Source of the DNA: Helicobacter sp. | Lineage (GTDB): Bacteria; Campylobacterota; Campylobacteria; Campylobacterales; Helicobacteraceae | Direction: 5' to 3' | DNA length: 64,000 nt | NCBI RefSeq assembly: GCF_014799995.1 | Contig: NZ_JAAVGY010000045.1 | Span: 1-64,000 of the forward strand | Part shown: positions 8,138 to 18,635 of the stretch, piece after piece | Numbering within the stretch: position 1 is the stretch's first letter | How the letters are laid out: every line of letters begins with the position of its first letter | Made by a program: the position numbers and the translations under genes | The notes under the pieces: model-generated | Seen by the model: only the letters and a program-made list of their open reading frames with translations | What the model was told of the DNA's origin: nothing | Databases searched by the model: none

Positions 8138-8680
8138 TTAACGAGCCTTTGCATACATTCTAACATAATCATAACCAGAATAAAGCGTGAGTGCCACCGC
8201 GAGCCATAAAGTCGCATTCCCAAAAGAATAATCCATTAGCAAAAACGCAATAGCGGTAATTTGCAAGCCTGTTTTGTATTTACCAAGATTGGACGCTGCA
8301 ACCTTGATTCCTTTGCTTGCGGCAACCACACGCAACCCTGTAATAAAAAACTCACGTCCAAGAATCAAAAACACTGCCCATACTTCTGCCCGATTCCACA
8401 CCAAAAGCCCAATTAATGCCGCTAACATTAAAAGCTTATCTGCCAATGGGTCAAAAATCTCTCCAAAAACACTCGTTACATTAAATGTGCGTGCGATAAA
8501 ACCATCAAAAAAATCTGTAATGCTTGCGACACAAAAAATCAAACACGCAAAATAATTAATCCAACTTGGGTGAATCGGGGGAGGCAATATCCACTGACCA
8601 TACAAAATTAATGCAAGCAAAAGAAATGCAAGTACGATACGGAAAATTGTTAAACAATTAGGTAAGGATTCTAATTTCAT
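8138..8680 (-). CDS. pgsA: CDP-diacylglycerol-glycerol-3-phosphate phosphatidyltransferase
   Basis: Integral membrane enzyme of phosphatidylglycerol synthesis. The CDP-alcohol phosphotransferase signature DG(x2)AR(x8)G(x3)D(x3)D is complete, from DGFIAR to FDPLADKL. Several membrane spans are visible. The reading frame extends to 8722, inside the SDR gene, but the family starts at MKLESLPNCLTIFRI, so I set the start at 8680. This gives a protein of 180 residues and removes most of the overlap. cdsA, which makes its substrate, is elsewhere in the window. Confidence 0.93.
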   Translation of the reverse strand: MKLESLPNCLTIFRIVLAFLLLALILYGQWILPPPIHPSWINYFACLIFCVASITDFFDGFIARTFNVTSVFGEIFDPLADKLLMLAALIGLLVWNRAEVWAVFLILGREFFITGLRVVAASKGIKVAASNLGKYKTGLQITAIAFLLMDYSFGNATLWLAVALTLYSGYDYVRMYAKAR

Positions 8681-8690
8681 ACTTTTAAGC

Positions 8691-9473
8691 TTACTTAAAG
8701 CTTGTCCCTCCATCAACGACAATGGTCTGCCCTGTTAGCCAACTACTTGCGGTTTCATCGCATAAAAATAAACAAGCCCCTGCAATATCCTCTGGCCCTC
8801 CCATACGACTAAGCGGACTTTGTTCTACAACCTTTGCTTTAATCTCGGCAAAATCCGGAAATGCCCTAAGCGCGTCGGTTTCAATTGGACCACCACTCAC
8901 AGCATTGACGCGAATATTATATTCTCCTAGCTCCATTGCGGCGTATTTTACCATTGTTTCTACCGCATTTTTAGAGTTGCCGTGTCCCGCATAATTTGGC
9001 ATATATACGAGATTCCCTGTGGAGCTTAGTGAGAGGATACTCCCTCCACCCACCTTTTGCATTCTTTTGGCTGCTTCTTGTGCTCCCACGACAAAGGCAA
9101 GCACTGTGGCGGTATAGATATTATTCAATCCTTTGGGCTTCAATCGCATAAAAGGCGCAAACCCCCCTACGACACTTTTGCCATAAATAATTGCATTGCT
9201 CACAAAAAAATCTACACGCGCAAAATCCTCATCAATCTTGGCAAACAAATCTTTGTAAGTTTCAGGCTCTAAAACATCAAGAGGATAAGCTTTTGCTCGG
9301 ATAGAAAATTGGGATTCCACTTCTGCGATGATTTTTTTCGCTTCTTCTTCGTTTTTGTTATAAGTAAATGCAATATTGACACCATTTTGCGCAAAACGAT
9401 AGAGGATTGCCTTACCAATTCCACGCGTTGCACCACTAATAACTAAAGTTTTGCCTTTAAAATTTTCTTTCAT
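8691..9473 (-). CDS. FabL-like short-chain dehydrogenase (probable enoyl-ACP reductase)
   Basis: A 260-residue SDR with the nucleotide motif GATRGIGKA (residues 14-22), [15 protein letters not shown], and YAGHGNSK in place of the usual YxxxK. The spacing and the segment [19 protein letters not shown] closely recall Bacillus FabL, an NADPH enoyl-ACP reductase. H. pylori's counterpart at this position was labelled 7-alpha-hydroxysteroid dehydrogenase. Fatty-acid elongation is my preferred role, since pgsA is next to it, but this is inferred from motifs. It overlaps dapA by 4 nt. Confidence 0.75.
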   Translation of the reverse strand: MKENFKGKTLVISGATRGIGKAILYRFAQNGVNIAFTYNKNEEEAKKIIAEVESQFSIRAKAYPLDVLEPETYKDLFAKIDEDFARVDFFVSNAIIYGKSVVGGFAPFMRLKPKGLNNIYTATVLAFVVGAQEAAKRMQKVGGGSILSLSSTGNLVYMPNYAGHGNSKNAVETMVKYAAMELGEYNIRVNAVSGGPIETDALRAFPDFAEIKAKVVEQSPLSRMGGPEDIAGACLFLCDETASSWLTGQTIVVDGGTSFK

Positions 9474-10384
9474 TTTACTACCTCATATTGATTTAAAATT
9501 TTTTCAAGATATTCCATATTTTGCGGACTTGGAGCGACTAATGGCAAACGATATTCTAAGGTTTTCAAAAGCCCGCTTAAATACATTGCTGCCTTAATTG
9601 GAATTGGATTGCTTTCTATAAATAATGCTTTATTGATTGCATAAAGCTCATTATTAAGCTCTCTTGCGCGGTCATAATTATGTGATTTTAACAAAACATG
9701 CGTTAATTCGGAAATCTTATCTGGCAAGAGATTAGAAGTAACAGAAATCACTCCTACACCGCCACAGCTTAGAATCGGATAGTTAATCGCATCTTCTCCA
9801 CTTGCAATACTCAAGTCTTTGGCATTCATATTCAAATCAATGACTTTTTCAATACTTCCACTTGCTTCTTTGACACCATAAATATTTGGAATCTCGTTAA
9901 AAAGTCTTAAAATTGTTTTGGTTTCAAGATTGACTCCTGTGCGTCCGGGTACATTATAGAGCATTAGAGGAATGCTCACAGCACTTGCAACTTCTTTATA
10001 ATGCAAAAACAAGCCCTCTTGAGTCGGCTTATTGTAATAAGGTGTAACGCATAAAATAGCGTCTGCTCCGCAACTCTGGGCGAATTTTGCAAGTTCAATG
10101 GCTTCTTGTGTGGAGTTGCTCCCCGCCCCTGCTAGCACCTTGACATTGCTTCCCTCTTTTTGACTTGCCTTGCAAACACTCACGGCAACTTCTATGCACT
10201 CTTTGTGTTCTTTGTGGCTAAGTGTCGCACTCTCTCCTGTCGTGCCAACGGGCACAATGGCATCTATGCCATATTTGATTTGTCTTTTAATTAAAGACTC
10301 ATAACTTTCCAAATCCAACGCACCCTTTTTAAAGGGAGTTATCAATGCGGTCATTGCGCCTTTGACTTGATTTTCTACTTGCAT
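9470..10384 (-). CDS. dapA: 4-hydroxy-tetrahydrodipicolinate synthase
   Basis: First enzyme of the diaminopimelate/lysine branch, condensing pyruvate with aspartate semialdehyde. The 304-residue TIM barrel shows [15 protein letters not shown] (Thr-Thr of the catalytic triad), YNVPGRTG (catalytic Tyr) and GVKEASG (Schiff-base Lys, about residue 164). It lies 8 nt after the M16 peptidase gene and overlaps the SDR by 4 nt, so the three are probably co-transcribed. lysA, the last step of the pathway, begins at the right edge of the window. Confidence 0.96.
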   Translation of the reverse strand: MQVENQVKGAMTALITPFKKGALDLESYESLIKRQIKYGIDAIVPVGTTGESATLSHKEHKECIEVAVSVCKASQKEGSNVKVLAGAGSNSTQEAIELAKFAQSCGADAILCVTPYYNKPTQEGLFLHYKEVASAVSIPLMLYNVPGRTGVNLETKTILRLFNEIPNIYGVKEASGSIEKVIDLNMNAKDLSIASGEDAINYPILSCGGVGVISVTSNLLPDKISELTHVLLKSHNYDRARELNNELYAINKALFIESNPIPIKAAMYLSGLLKTLEYRLPLVAPSPQNMEYLEKILNQYEVVK

Positions 10385-10392
10385 TGTTTTCC

Positions 10393-11727
10393 TTACTTTG
10401 TCAGAGTTAAAATCGTTGCATTGGAGCGGACAAAATATTTTTGCGCCACTGCAACAATATCTTCTAGGTTTAGGTTATCAAAATCTTGTTCAAAATGCAA
10501 TAATGATTCCAAATCATCACGCACAAGATAGCTTCCAAACAGATTTGCTACTCCGCTGCTAGATTCTAACTCGTACAAAAAATTTGCGCGTAAATTGGTT
10601 TTTGCTTTTTTGAGCTCTGCAATCTTTAACTTGCCTTGTTTGATTTTTTCAATTTCTAGCAAGATTGCTTTTTCTAACTTTCCTAAACTCACACCAACAT
10701 TTGCCAATCCCATAAAAATAAATAGCCCATCGTCTGTTAAATCCATATTGTAAGCATAAATTTCTGTCGCAAGCCGTTTTTTATCCACAATCTCACTTGT
10801 TAAGGGACTGCTTCTACCGCCACCTAAGATTTCACTTAATGCACTAAGGGCAATTTGGTCTTTATGGTTAAAGGGAGGGATTCTAAAGGCAAGCGTCAAA
10901 ATTTCAACTTCGCTTGGTTTATGCACACTCACCCTGCGCTCACCCTCTTGCTTGGGCTCTTTGGTATGGATTTTAGAGGGAATCTCACCTTTGTTTTTAA
11001 TCTTTTCAAAATGCTTTTTTACTTCTTTTAACGCTTCTTTCTCGTCTATATCGCCCGCAATCACAATCACAGCATTTTGTGGCTGATAATAAAGACGATG
11101 AAAAGCGCGAATGTCCTCAATACTCCAATTTCTAATATCGTCCATAAAGCCAATGGGTGTCCAATGATAGGAATGATAAATAAAGGCGGTATTAAAAAGC
11201 CTAAAATATAAATAACCCATTGGATTATTATCGGTTCGCCATAATCTCTCCTCTGCTACGACATTACGTTCTGGCTGAAACTCCTCGTCTTTTAAACTCA
11301 AATTCTGCATCAATTCACTAAACAATTCCAAAGACTTGCTAAGATTCTGTGCGCTAGACTTAATATAATAATGTGTATAATCAAAACTCGTTGCAGCGTT
11401 GGTAGAACCACCAAAACTCTTGACGATTTGGTCAAACTCCCCTGCTTTTAAATTTTTGGTGGATTTGAAATTCAAATGCTCTAGCATATGTGCGATTCCG
11501 CTTTTGCCCATTACTTCATTACGACTACCGACTTTATAAAATATATCTGTTGTGATGACATCACTTTGATTTTTGAGTGGGATAATCACAACCTCCAAAC
11601 CATTCTTGAGTTTTGTTTGATAATGTTTTGGAAGCACAGATTGTGTAGGGCTATTCCCTGCCATTAAAACTCCTAATAAAAATAAATTAACACAAATAAT
11701 CTTTAGAGCAATATGTATTAATTTCAT
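10393..11727 (-). CDS. secreted M16-family zinc peptidase
   Basis: Pitrilysin/processing-peptidase-like protein of 444 residues. An N-terminal signal peptide (hydrophobic to MAGN at about residue 25) points to the periplasm. The inverted zinc motif HMLEH is at about residues 82-86 with the third ligand downstream in the [13 protein letters not shown] region. It overlaps pyrD by 4 nt and precedes dapA by 8 nt, the same order as in H. pylori. Its substrate is unknown. Confidence 0.9.
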   Translation of the reverse strand: MKLIHIALKIICVNLFLLGVLMAGNSPTQSVLPKHYQTKLKNGLEVVIIPLKNQSDVITTDIFYKVGSRNEVMGKSGIAHMLEHLNFKSTKNLKAGEFDQIVKSFGGSTNAATSFDYTHYYIKSSAQNLSKSLELFSELMQNLSLKDEEFQPERNVVAEERLWRTDNNPMGYLYFRLFNTAFIYHSYHWTPIGFMDDIRNWSIEDIRAFHRLYYQPQNAVIVIAGDIDEKEALKEVKKHFEKIKNKGEIPSKIHTKEPKQEGERRVSVHKPSEVEILTLAFRIPPFNHKDQIALSALSEILGGGRSSPLTSEIVDKKRLATEIYAYNMDLTDDGLFIFMGLANVGVSLGKLEKAILLEIEKIKQGKLKIAELKKAKTNLRANFLYELESSSGVANLFGSYLVRDDLESLLHFEQDFDNLNLEDIVAVAQKYFVRSNATILTLTK

Positions 11728-12794
11728 AAATCTACGCCTATTGCTTCACCTATATGATTAAATCCATCACGTTCTAAATAGTTTTTTAACTCTAAGTTGA
11801 TTTTTCTTACTAAGCTTGGTCCTTCAAAAATCAATGCGCTAAAGACTTGCACAAGGTTTGCTCCCAAGCGAATCCTTGCATAAGCCTCTTGTGCATCTGC
11901 GATTCCACCGACACTAATTAATGTAGTCTTTTGATTTTTGCCTTTTAGCATCAAAGCAATTTGCTTCAGCATTTCACGACTTTTTGGGGCTAACACTTTT
12001 CCGCTGATTCCCCCTTTGTCTTGAGGTTGCGCCACAAGACTATAATCCAAAGTGGTATTGGTAGCAATGATACCCTTTGCTCCACTACTGATTGCGGCTT
12101 CAATCAAACCTAATGCAGAATCTATTTCTAAATCTGGAGCAATTTTCAAATAAATTGGCTTGGGATAAACCTCACAAATCTTGCCCAAAAGCTCTTGAAT
12201 GAAATCATTATTTTGTAATTCGCGCAAATTTGGGGTATTGGGAGACGAAAGATTTACGCTCAAATAATCACTTGTTTGTGTGAAATTCTGTGCTAAAGTC
12301 AAATAATCTTTCAGTGCCTCTTCTTGAGGTGTGGCTTTATTTTTGCCAATATTAACTCCTAATGGAATCGCAAAGGGAGAAAGGGACTTCAATCTTGCAT
12401 TGACTACATTCATGCCTTCATTATTGAATCCCATCGCATTTTGGATAGATTCCTCTTGAATATGCCGCCAAAGGCGTGGTTTGTCATTGCCACTTTGGGC
12501 AAGAGGCGTTACTGCCCCCAACTCTAAATGTGAAAATCCAAACGCACAAAGAGATTCTATCATTGTGGCATTTTTATCAAAGCCTGCCGCCAATCCAACA
12601 GGATTATAAAATCGCATTCCATCAATCTCTTGGTTCAAAATAGAATCATTGATACAATGTCTGTAAGACAATAAAGGTAACAAAGTTGGAATCTTTGGGG
12701 CAATTTTGCCTAAAGTTTCTATCATTGTATGGGCAGTTTCTGGATTAGTTTTAAAAAGAAAAGGACGTAGAGTCTGATAGCCTAGCATTTCCAC
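11724..12794 (-). CDS. pyrD: quinone-dependent dihydroorotate dehydrogenase (class 2)
   Basis: Pyrimidine-pathway enzyme that oxidises dihydroorotate with FMN and passes electrons to quinone. The class-2 pattern is clear: N-terminal amphipathic helices, VGLAAGFDKNA, NAMGFNNEGM and SVNLSSPNTPNLR (catalytic Ser), and TTLISVGGI near the FMN phosphate site. At 356 residues it matches class-2 enzymes. It heads the minus-strand operon running down to the PLP-protein gene. Confidence 0.95.
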   Translation of the reverse strand: MEMLGYQTLRPFLFKTNPETAHTMIETLGKIAPKIPTLLPLLSYRHCINDSILNQEIDGMRFYNPVGLAAGFDKNATMIESLCAFGFSHLELGAVTPLAQSGNDKPRLWRHIQEESIQNAMGFNNEGMNVVNARLKSLSPFAIPLGVNIGKNKATPQEEALKDYLTLAQNFTQTSDYLSVNLSSPNTPNLRELQNNDFIQELLGKICEVYPKPIYLKIAPDLEIDSALGLIEAAISSGAKGIIATNTTLDYSLVAQPQDKGGISGKVLAPKSREMLKQIALMLKGKNQKTTLISVGGIADAQEAYARIRLGANLVQVFSALIFEGPSLVRKINLELKNYLERDGFNHIGEAIGVDL

Positions 12795-12859
12795 CTCATT
12801 TAAAAAATTCTAAAATTATAACATTTTTTGATAAAGTTTAAAAACTTTTCTTTAATCCC

Positions 12860-14137
12860 TTACATATCTTCTTCTTTTAGCATAGCACGAGATTCTTCAC
12901 GCACGCGGTCCATACCGATATAAAATTCTTTCATCATAGATAAAAAGAGATATTTTCCTTTTTGTGTTGGATAATACGCATTGCCTTGCTTGAAAATATT
13001 ACCACTTAGACGCAAAAAGGCGATTTCCTTAAATAAATCTTTTTCTAAGTCCGCTCCATAAAGGGTTTGGAATCGCTCTATACTTGCCTTACCACCAAAA
13101 AGCTCCACCATTAAACGATATTGCAACTGCGCCTTTTTGGAATATTTACGCTCTCTTGCTACGCCCATTTGTCCATTTTGGATTCTTTGCGCATAAGTCT
13201 TGAGTGAAAAAGTATTAATATATAATGTGCCATTTAAAAAACTAAAAGAACCCGAACCAATACCGACATACTCTGCATTATCCACGACATATTCATCAAA
13301 GATTTCACTTCCTTTGTGTGAAAATGCCCAACTAGATAGGGGGATAAAGCCTGAAGCAAGCGTATTGAGAATCTGCGCATAAAGTCGCGCCTCATTTCGC
13401 AAATCCACTTCCCCAATGGAACGTTTAAGAGCACTTTTAACAGAGGGTGAGGACATCAAGGGATAAGTTGTGAGCTGATTTGGTTTTAGGGTTTGAACAA
13501 TCTCCAAATCCCTTGCAAGCATTTCTTGTGTTTGATTAGGAAAATTAAAGATTAAATCTATATTTAAAATAGGCAAGATTCCTATTGCCTGCTTTAGTTT
13601 CTGACTTATTTCCTCTCCACTACCAAACTTCTCATAGCGTCCAATCTTGCGCAAAATCCCATCATCAAAGCTCTGCACGCCAACAGAAAGCCTATCTATC
13701 CTACCTTTAAATTTCTCTAAAGTCTCTCTTTGCAAATGATTAGGGTCAGATTCGCAAGAAACTTCTTGAATATGAAAAAGCGATTTGGCTAAATCAAGCG
13801 TCTCGCATAATTCATCGGGCAAAATAGAAGTGGTCCCTCCTCCAACATAAATTGCGCTAAAATCATATCCCAAATCTTTTACCATTTGCATTTCTTTGCG
13901 TAGATTCGCAAAATAAGCATGTGCCTTTTCCTCTTGAAACAAGAAACGATTGAAAGAACAATAAGTGCAGAGTGTGGCACAAAAGGGTATATGAATATAA
14001 AGTAGATAATTTTTGTTTTTTTGCGGATTGGGTGTAGGAAGCTGGTTAAGCTCACTTTTTTGCAAACACAAATAATGCTTCGTAGCGTAACGCATTACAT
14101 TATTCACAAGTTTAGTTGAAAAATTTTGTTGTATCAT
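12860..14137 (-). CDS. HemN/HutW-like radical SAM protein
   Basis: Radical SAM enzyme with the cluster motif CATLCTYC (Cx3Cx2C) in YIHIPFCATLC, then YVGGGTTSILP and SVGVQSF as in HemN/HemW proteins. The C-terminal HemN-like domain includes YVGIGSGSFSFLNG. The family includes coproporphyrinogen dehydrogenase, the haem chaperone HemW and haem-degrading HutW/ChuW; the exact role here is open. The frame extends to a TTG at 14158, but the ATG at 14137 is the likelier start. hemH in this window shows that the cell makes haem. Confidence 0.75.
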   Translation of the reverse strand: MIQQNFSTKLVNNVMRYATKHYLCLQKSELNQLPTPNPQKNKNYLLYIHIPFCATLCTYCSFNRFLFQEEKAHAYFANLRKEMQMVKDLGYDFSAIYVGGGTTSILPDELCETLDLAKSLFHIQEVSCESDPNHLQRETLEKFKGRIDRLSVGVQSFDDGILRKIGRYEKFGSGEEISQKLKQAIGILPILNIDLIFNFPNQTQEMLARDLEIVQTLKPNQLTTYPLMSSPSVKSALKRSIGEVDLRNEARLYAQILNTLASGFIPLSSWAFSHKGSEIFDEYVVDNAEYVGIGSGSFSFLNGTLYINTFSLKTYAQRIQNGQMGVARERKYSKKAQLQYRLMVELFGGKASIERFQTLYGADLEKDLFKEIAFLRLSGNIFKQGNAYYPTQKGKYLFLSMMKEFYIGMDRVREESRAMLKEEDM

Positions 14138-14268
14138 CAAGAATCTATGCTCTATCAATTTAAAATTTTAAAATAAAATCGGCGATTATAAAAAATGTTT
14201 TGTAAATAAGAGATAAATTTAAGATTTTTAAGAAATGAAGTCAGTTAAAGCACAAAAGTGCTCTAACC

Positions 14269-14472
14269 TTATGCCATAACGTCTAATTTATTTGCACTTG
14301 GCTGTGGAGCTTGTGTAGATTCTACTGGGGCTTGAGTTTGCAAATTTGCTTGTGTGTTTTGCATTCCATTGATGAGAGAACCCATTAAAGCTTCCTCACT
14401 TTGTATTGCCTTTTTTAAAACATTCAAATTACCACTTGCTACCACAGAACCGCTATCAATTCCTGAAATCAT
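14269..14472 (-). CDS. YjfB-like small motility-associated protein
   Basis: A 67-residue protein with a predicted N-terminal helix (NLNVLKKAIQSEEALMGSLI), a Pro/Gln-rich linker and the C-terminal NKLDVMA. Length and layout resemble the YjfB putative motility family. AAGGAG precedes the ATG. A GCCGATAT sigma28-type -10 box lies about 55 nt upstream, which supports co-expression with late flagellar genes. The molecular role is unknown. Confidence 0.65.
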   Translation of the reverse strand: MISGIDSGSVVASGNLNVLKKAIQSEEALMGSLINGMQNTQANLQTQAPVESTQAPQPSANKLDVMA

Positions 14473-14526
14473 AACAGACTCCTTTCTGTTTATTTGTCAT
14501 TCTTGCATAAAAGAATCACAAATTAT

Positions 14527-14534
14527 ATATCGGC
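14527..14534 (-). promoter_or_regulatory. sigma28 (FliA)-type -10 box
   Basis: The minus strand reads GCCGATAT, differing at one base from the FliA -10 consensus GCCGATAA. The expected start is about 14520, with a leader of about 48 nt to the YjfB-like gene. The -35 region is A/T-rich (TTATAAAA at the right distance) but not a clear TAAAGTTT. Confidence 0.55.
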
Positions 14535-14653
14535 AATTTTTACGATTTTATAAAGAATAAAAACTTTATTTTATTTTTGTTTCGTTTTTATAAATTTAAT
14601 TTTGCTAAAATTGCGTCATAAATATTTATATTTCTCCAAAAAAGGCAAATCCA

Positions 14654-17197
14654 ATGAAAAAAGTTTTAAAGATTTTTGGAATCTTAATCGTCTTGCTTTT
14701 ACTTCTTGTGGGTGGTGTTTTAGCTTGGCTCTTTTCAAGCAGTGGAAACGAATTTTTGAAAAACAAAATCACACAAATTGCAAACGAACAGGCTCCTATT
14801 GGCTTAGAATTTACGCATTTTAAACTAGGATTCAATAAATACGCTTTCAGTCTAACGGACAAACAAAAATCTCAAATTGCGCTAAGCGGGGATTATTCGC
14901 TTTTTACCCTCAATACCAATGCGCAAATCCACGCAGTCATCAAAGACTTAAAACCTTATGAACCACTCATTGGCATTAAACTCAATGGTGGAATCAGTCT
15001 GAATGGAGATGTAATCAAAAAGGGCGGAGACATAGATGTAAAAGCCGACATCACTGCATTTAATAGTCTTATTAACGCGGATATAACGCTAAAAGATTAT
15101 AACCCAAGAAGATTATTTATCACGAGCAAGAATGGTATCAATGTGGAATCTTTGCTTGCCTTTTTAAATCAGCCCAAATACGCAAGTGGCAAAGTCTTAC
15201 TTGATGCAGATTTGGACATTTCCAACCTAAGTGCGCCAACTGGAGGATTCCAAATCGCTTCCAATGCACTCTCGCCAAATACCTCACTCCTCAATAAAAC
15301 CTATGGAATCATCTTACCCAATGAGCCTATTAAGCTTGCGATTAATGGTAAGGCACAGAAAGATTCTATCATCACAACTCTACTTGCTTCCTCTAGCTAT
15401 CTTAATCTTGATTCTAACAATCTGCGCATAAGCTTGAGTGATTATGCAACCAATGGTGATATTCAAATAAAACTTGATAAAATTGGCATTGGCGGAATCA
15501 CGCTCCAATCTCCTATGCTTGCAAAGATTAATCTAAAATCAAGCAAAATCACTAACCAAGAGGCAACGCTTGCTTTAAGTCTCCTTACAAATCCTATCTT
15601 AGCGCACACAAGCCTGCCAAACTACACGCCAAAAGATTTAACAATCAGTGCGCAAGACTTAAGCTTGCAAGAAATCTTAAATCTTGTTGCACAATATACT
15701 AATACCGCCCCCTATAATGCAAGCGGTGTGGTTAATCTCAATGCCAAAGTAGATAAAATTGATTTGAATAATCTAAATTATAATTTAACTGCAAAACTAA
15801 GCAGCACGATTGCAAGTTTAGAATATCAAGGCATACAGCTTGCAAACAATAATACTTTCAATGCGGAAGTCAGCGGGGATTCCAAAAAGCTCAAAGTGCG
15901 CACACAAGGCGATATGTTTGACGCTAAGCTATTTGCCGATATTGCCTTGCATAACTACGCACTAGATAATGTAGAATTAGATATTAATAGCTTAAATCTG
16001 CAAAAACTCGCCAAATTATTTAACTACAATATAGAAGGGCAACTCAATGCAAAAGCAAATCTCAAAAACTTTAAAGATTCTAACTTTGATGGAGACTTTG
16101 AGATTAATTCCAAGCAAATCACCCTTGCCAAAGCCACACTTAACGCATTAAGCGGAATGAACTTCAAACAAGATATTTCCTTGGCACTTAGCGGAAATGG
16201 AAACCTTAAAAATGGAAATGGAAGTGCGCAAATTAAAGCCAATGGAAAGGATTTGAATCTTGAAATCAGTAATGCAAAAATCAACCTACCCAATAATGCT
16301 TATAGCGCAGACTTTGATTTAAACACACCAGAAATTGCAAATATCAATCCACTAGAAATGACACTCAAAGGTGCGCTTTCCCTCAAGGGAAGTGCGGCAC
16401 TTAAAAATGAGATTCCGAGTTTTAGCTTGCAAAACAGAGACTTCGGTGCTTTAGACATTCAACTTGCAAATGAAAAACTCACCCTCAATGGCACAAATTT
16501 AGATATGAAGAAAATAGCTCATTTCACAAATAATGAGAAGTTCATCAAAGGAGGAATCCTCAACGCAAATGCAAATTTAACAATTAAAGGAAGTGATTCT
16601 GCAACGATTTTGAAAAATCTCAATGGAATTGCGGAGCTCAATGGCAAAAATTTAGAAATTTATAGTATAGATATTGACGCTCTTGCGAGCAACTTTGAAA
16701 ATGCTAGCAATGTTAGTTTGCTAGATATTGGTGCATTCGTGCTTGCAGGTCCTCTAGGTCTTGCAGCAACAAAAGGTACAGATGTCGGTATGTTAGGGTT
16801 TAGCGCAGTAAAAAGCTCTCAAAGTATCGTCAAGGAATTAGAGGCAAAATTTAATCTCAATAATGGAATCGCAACAGCGCAAGATGTGGCTTTTACCACA
16901 GGGAAAACTAGATTGGCTGCGATTGGGGCTATCAATCTCAATAACAACGCCTTTCAAAACTTTACCATTGGCTTATTAGACGATAAAGATTGTGCAAAAT
17001 ATTCTCAAAAAATCAAAGGCACACTAGATAAGCCTAAAATTGAAATCACACAAACCACCATTGAAACAGCTGTGAATCTCGCCACTTCAATTTTAGGAAA
17101 AATTAAAAAGGGAGCACAGAATGTCGCCAAACCCGTAATCGGAGAAACAGGCAAATGCGAACCCTTTTATCGTGGAAGTGTTAAACACCCACAATAA
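14654..17197 (+). CDS. AsmA-like envelope protein
   Basis: Large 847-residue protein anchored by one N-terminal membrane helix (residues 5-28), with the rest in the periplasm. The body is rich in alternating short beta strands with Asn/Leu/Lys, for example NLNAKVDKIDLNNLNYNL, typical of AsmA/TamB-type bridge proteins that move or organise lipids between membranes. The C-terminal region GIATAQDVAFTTGKTRLAAIGAINL is the part most like AsmA_2. No catalytic motif is expected. The membrane-protein gene starts at its last base. Confidence 0.75.
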   Translation: MKKVLKIFGILIVLLLLLVGGVLAWLFSSSGNEFLKNKITQIANEQAPIGLEFTHFKLGFNKYAFSLTDKQKSQIALSGDYSLFTLNTNAQIHAVIKDLKPYEPLIGIKLNGGISLNGDVIKKGGDIDVKADITAFNSLINADITLKDYNPRRLFITSKNGINVESLLAFLNQPKYASGKVLLDADLDISNLSAPTGGFQIASNALSPNTSLLNKTYGIILPNEPIKLAINGKAQKDSIITTLLASSSYLNLDSNNLRISLSDYATNGDIQIKLDKIGIGGITLQSPMLAKINLKSSKITNQEATLALSLLTNPILAHTSLPNYTPKDLTISAQDLSLQEILNLVAQYTNTAPYNASGVVNLNAKVDKIDLNNLNYNLTAKLSSTIASLEYQGIQLANNNTFNAEVSGDSKKLKVRTQGDMFDAKLFADIALHNYALDNVELDINSLNLQKLAKLFNYNIEGQLNAKANLKNFKDSNFDGDFEINSKQITLAKATLNALSGMNFKQDISLALSGNGNLKNGNGSAQIKANGKDLNLEISNAKINLPNNAYSADFDLNTPEIANINPLEMTLKGALSLKGSAALKNEIPSFSLQNRDFGALDIQLANEKLTLNGTNLDMKKIAHFTNNEKFIKGGILNANANLTIKGSDSATILKNLNGIAELNGKNLEIYSIDIDALASNFENASNVSLLDIGAFVLAGPLGLAATKGTDVGMLGFSAVKSSQSIVKELEAKFNLNNGIATAQDVAFTTGKTRLAAIGAINLNNNAFQNFTIGLLDDKDCAKYSQKIKGTLDKPKIEITQTTIETAVNLATSILGKIKKGAQNVAKPVIGETGKCEPFYRGSVKHPQ

Positions 17198-17880
17198 TGA
17201 AAAATTCTGCACTCTATCGTTTCATTCTAACTCAACCCCAGAGTGCAGAAACTAAACTATTCCTACTCGGAATCGCATTGCTCGTCCTTTATGTAATTGC
17301 CGTTTTGATTTGCCTATTACTCCAAAACGGCATAGGGGAAGATCTCCTAAGTATTAGTTTAAGCTCGCTAATTTTTGGGCGAGCTGCTGGAATCTCTTTG
17401 TCTCTAGCATTAGGATTTAATACTTTTTGGGCTACAATTTTAAATATTTATATTGAAAATGCGATGGTGATAATTCTTTATCCGCTTTTTGTATGGAGCA
17501 TTCAAGGAATGAGCACTTTTAAAAGGGCAGAAAAAGTCTTTAGCTCTATCTATGAAATGGCACAAAAATACGAAAAATCACTGAAACATTATGGAATCAT
17601 TGGGTTATTTGTCTTTGTATGGTTGCCTTTTTGGATGACGGGACCCATTGTAGGCGCAGCAATTGGATATTTTATGCGCTTAAATGTTTGGCTTAATCTC
17701 TTGGTGGTTTTAAGCGGGACAAATCTTGCGATTCTTTGCTGGGCGTATTTGCTTGAATGTTTGGATTCTGAACTCAAATATTTTGGACAAAACACAATGT
17801 GGGTTTTGCTTGGCATATTCATTAGCCTCGCAATCTTTGGCTCATTATTTGCAAAATTTAAGCAAAAAGGAAAAAAATGA
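17197..17880 (+). CDS. small-multidrug-export-like integral membrane protein
   Basis: A 227-residue protein with about six hydrophobic segments, matching in length and pattern the putative small multidrug export family (COG2426). The conserved part is VFVWLPFWMTGPIVGAAIGY. Despite the name, no transport has been shown for most members. It sits tightly between the AsmA-like gene (1-nt overlap) and xthA (4-nt overlap). Confidence 0.65.
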   Translation: MKNSALYRFILTQPQSAETKLFLLGIALLVLYVIAVLICLLLQNGIGEDLLSISLSSLIFGRAAGISLSLALGFNTFWATILNIYIENAMVIILYPLFVWSIQGMSTFKRAEKVFSSIYEMAQKYEKSLKHYGIIGLFVFVWLPFWMTGPIVGAAIGYFMRLNVWLNLLVVLSGTNLAILCWAYLLECLDSELKYFGQNTMWVLLGIFISLAIFGSLFAKFKQKGKK

Positions 17881-18635
17881 AATTAATTTCTTGGAATGTC
17901 AATGGCTTACGCGCTTGTATAAATAAGGGTTTTATGGATTTTTTTCATCACATTAATGCCGATATATTTTGTATTCAAGAATCCAAAATGCAGCAAGAAC
18001 AAGCTGATTTTACCTTTTCAAACTACCAAGAATATTGGAATAGCGCAGAGAAAAAGGGTTATTCTGGCGTTGTGATTCTAAGCAAAGCTAAACCCCTTAG
18101 CATTCAATATGATATGGGGATTTCTCACCACGACAAAGAGGGGAGAATCATTACTGCACAATACAATGATTTTTATCTCGTCAATGTTTATACACCAAAT
18201 TCCAAGCGAGAATTAGAGAGGCTAGATTACCGAATGCAATGGGAAGATGATTTCTTGAAATTCTTAAAAAACCTAGAAAAAAACAAACCCGTGATTGTCT
18301 GCGGAGATTTAAATGTCGCACACCAAGAAATAGACTTAAAGAATCCTAAAAGCAATCGCAGAAATGCGGGATTTACTGATGAGGAAAGAGGGAAAATGAC
18401 TGCTTTGCTTAATGCAGGATTTACTGATACTTTTCGTTATTTTTATCCCACTTTAGAGGGGGCATATAGTTGGTGGAGCTATATGGGAAAGGCACGAGCC
18501 AATAACACGGGGTGGCGGATTGATTACTTTTTATGTTCCAAAGCACTAGATTCCAAACTCATTGACGCAAAAATTTATCCTGAAATTCTAGGAAGCGACC
18601 ATTGTCCTGTGGGGTTAGAAATTGAAGCACATTGA
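17877..18635 (+). CDS. xthA: exodeoxyribonuclease III / AP endonuclease
   Basis: Base-excision repair enzyme of 252 residues that cleaves abasic sites and removes 3' blocks. Catalytic motifs are complete: FCIQESKM (metal Glu), CGDLNVAHQEIDL (Asp/Asn), RIDYFLCSK and the terminal GSDHCPVGLE (catalytic Asp-His). It overlaps both neighbours. Confidence 0.95.
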   Translation: MKLISWNVNGLRACINKGFMDFFHHINADIFCIQESKMQQEQADFTFSNYQEYWNSAEKKGYSGVVILSKAKPLSIQYDMGISHHDKEGRIITAQYNDFYLVNVYTPNSKRELERLDYRMQWEDDFLKFLKNLEKNKPVIVCGDLNVAHQEIDLKNPKSNRRNAGFTDEERGKMTALLNAGFTDTFRYFYPTLEGAYSWWSYMGKARANNTGWRIDYFLCSKALDSKLIDAKIYPEILGSDHCPVGLEIEAH

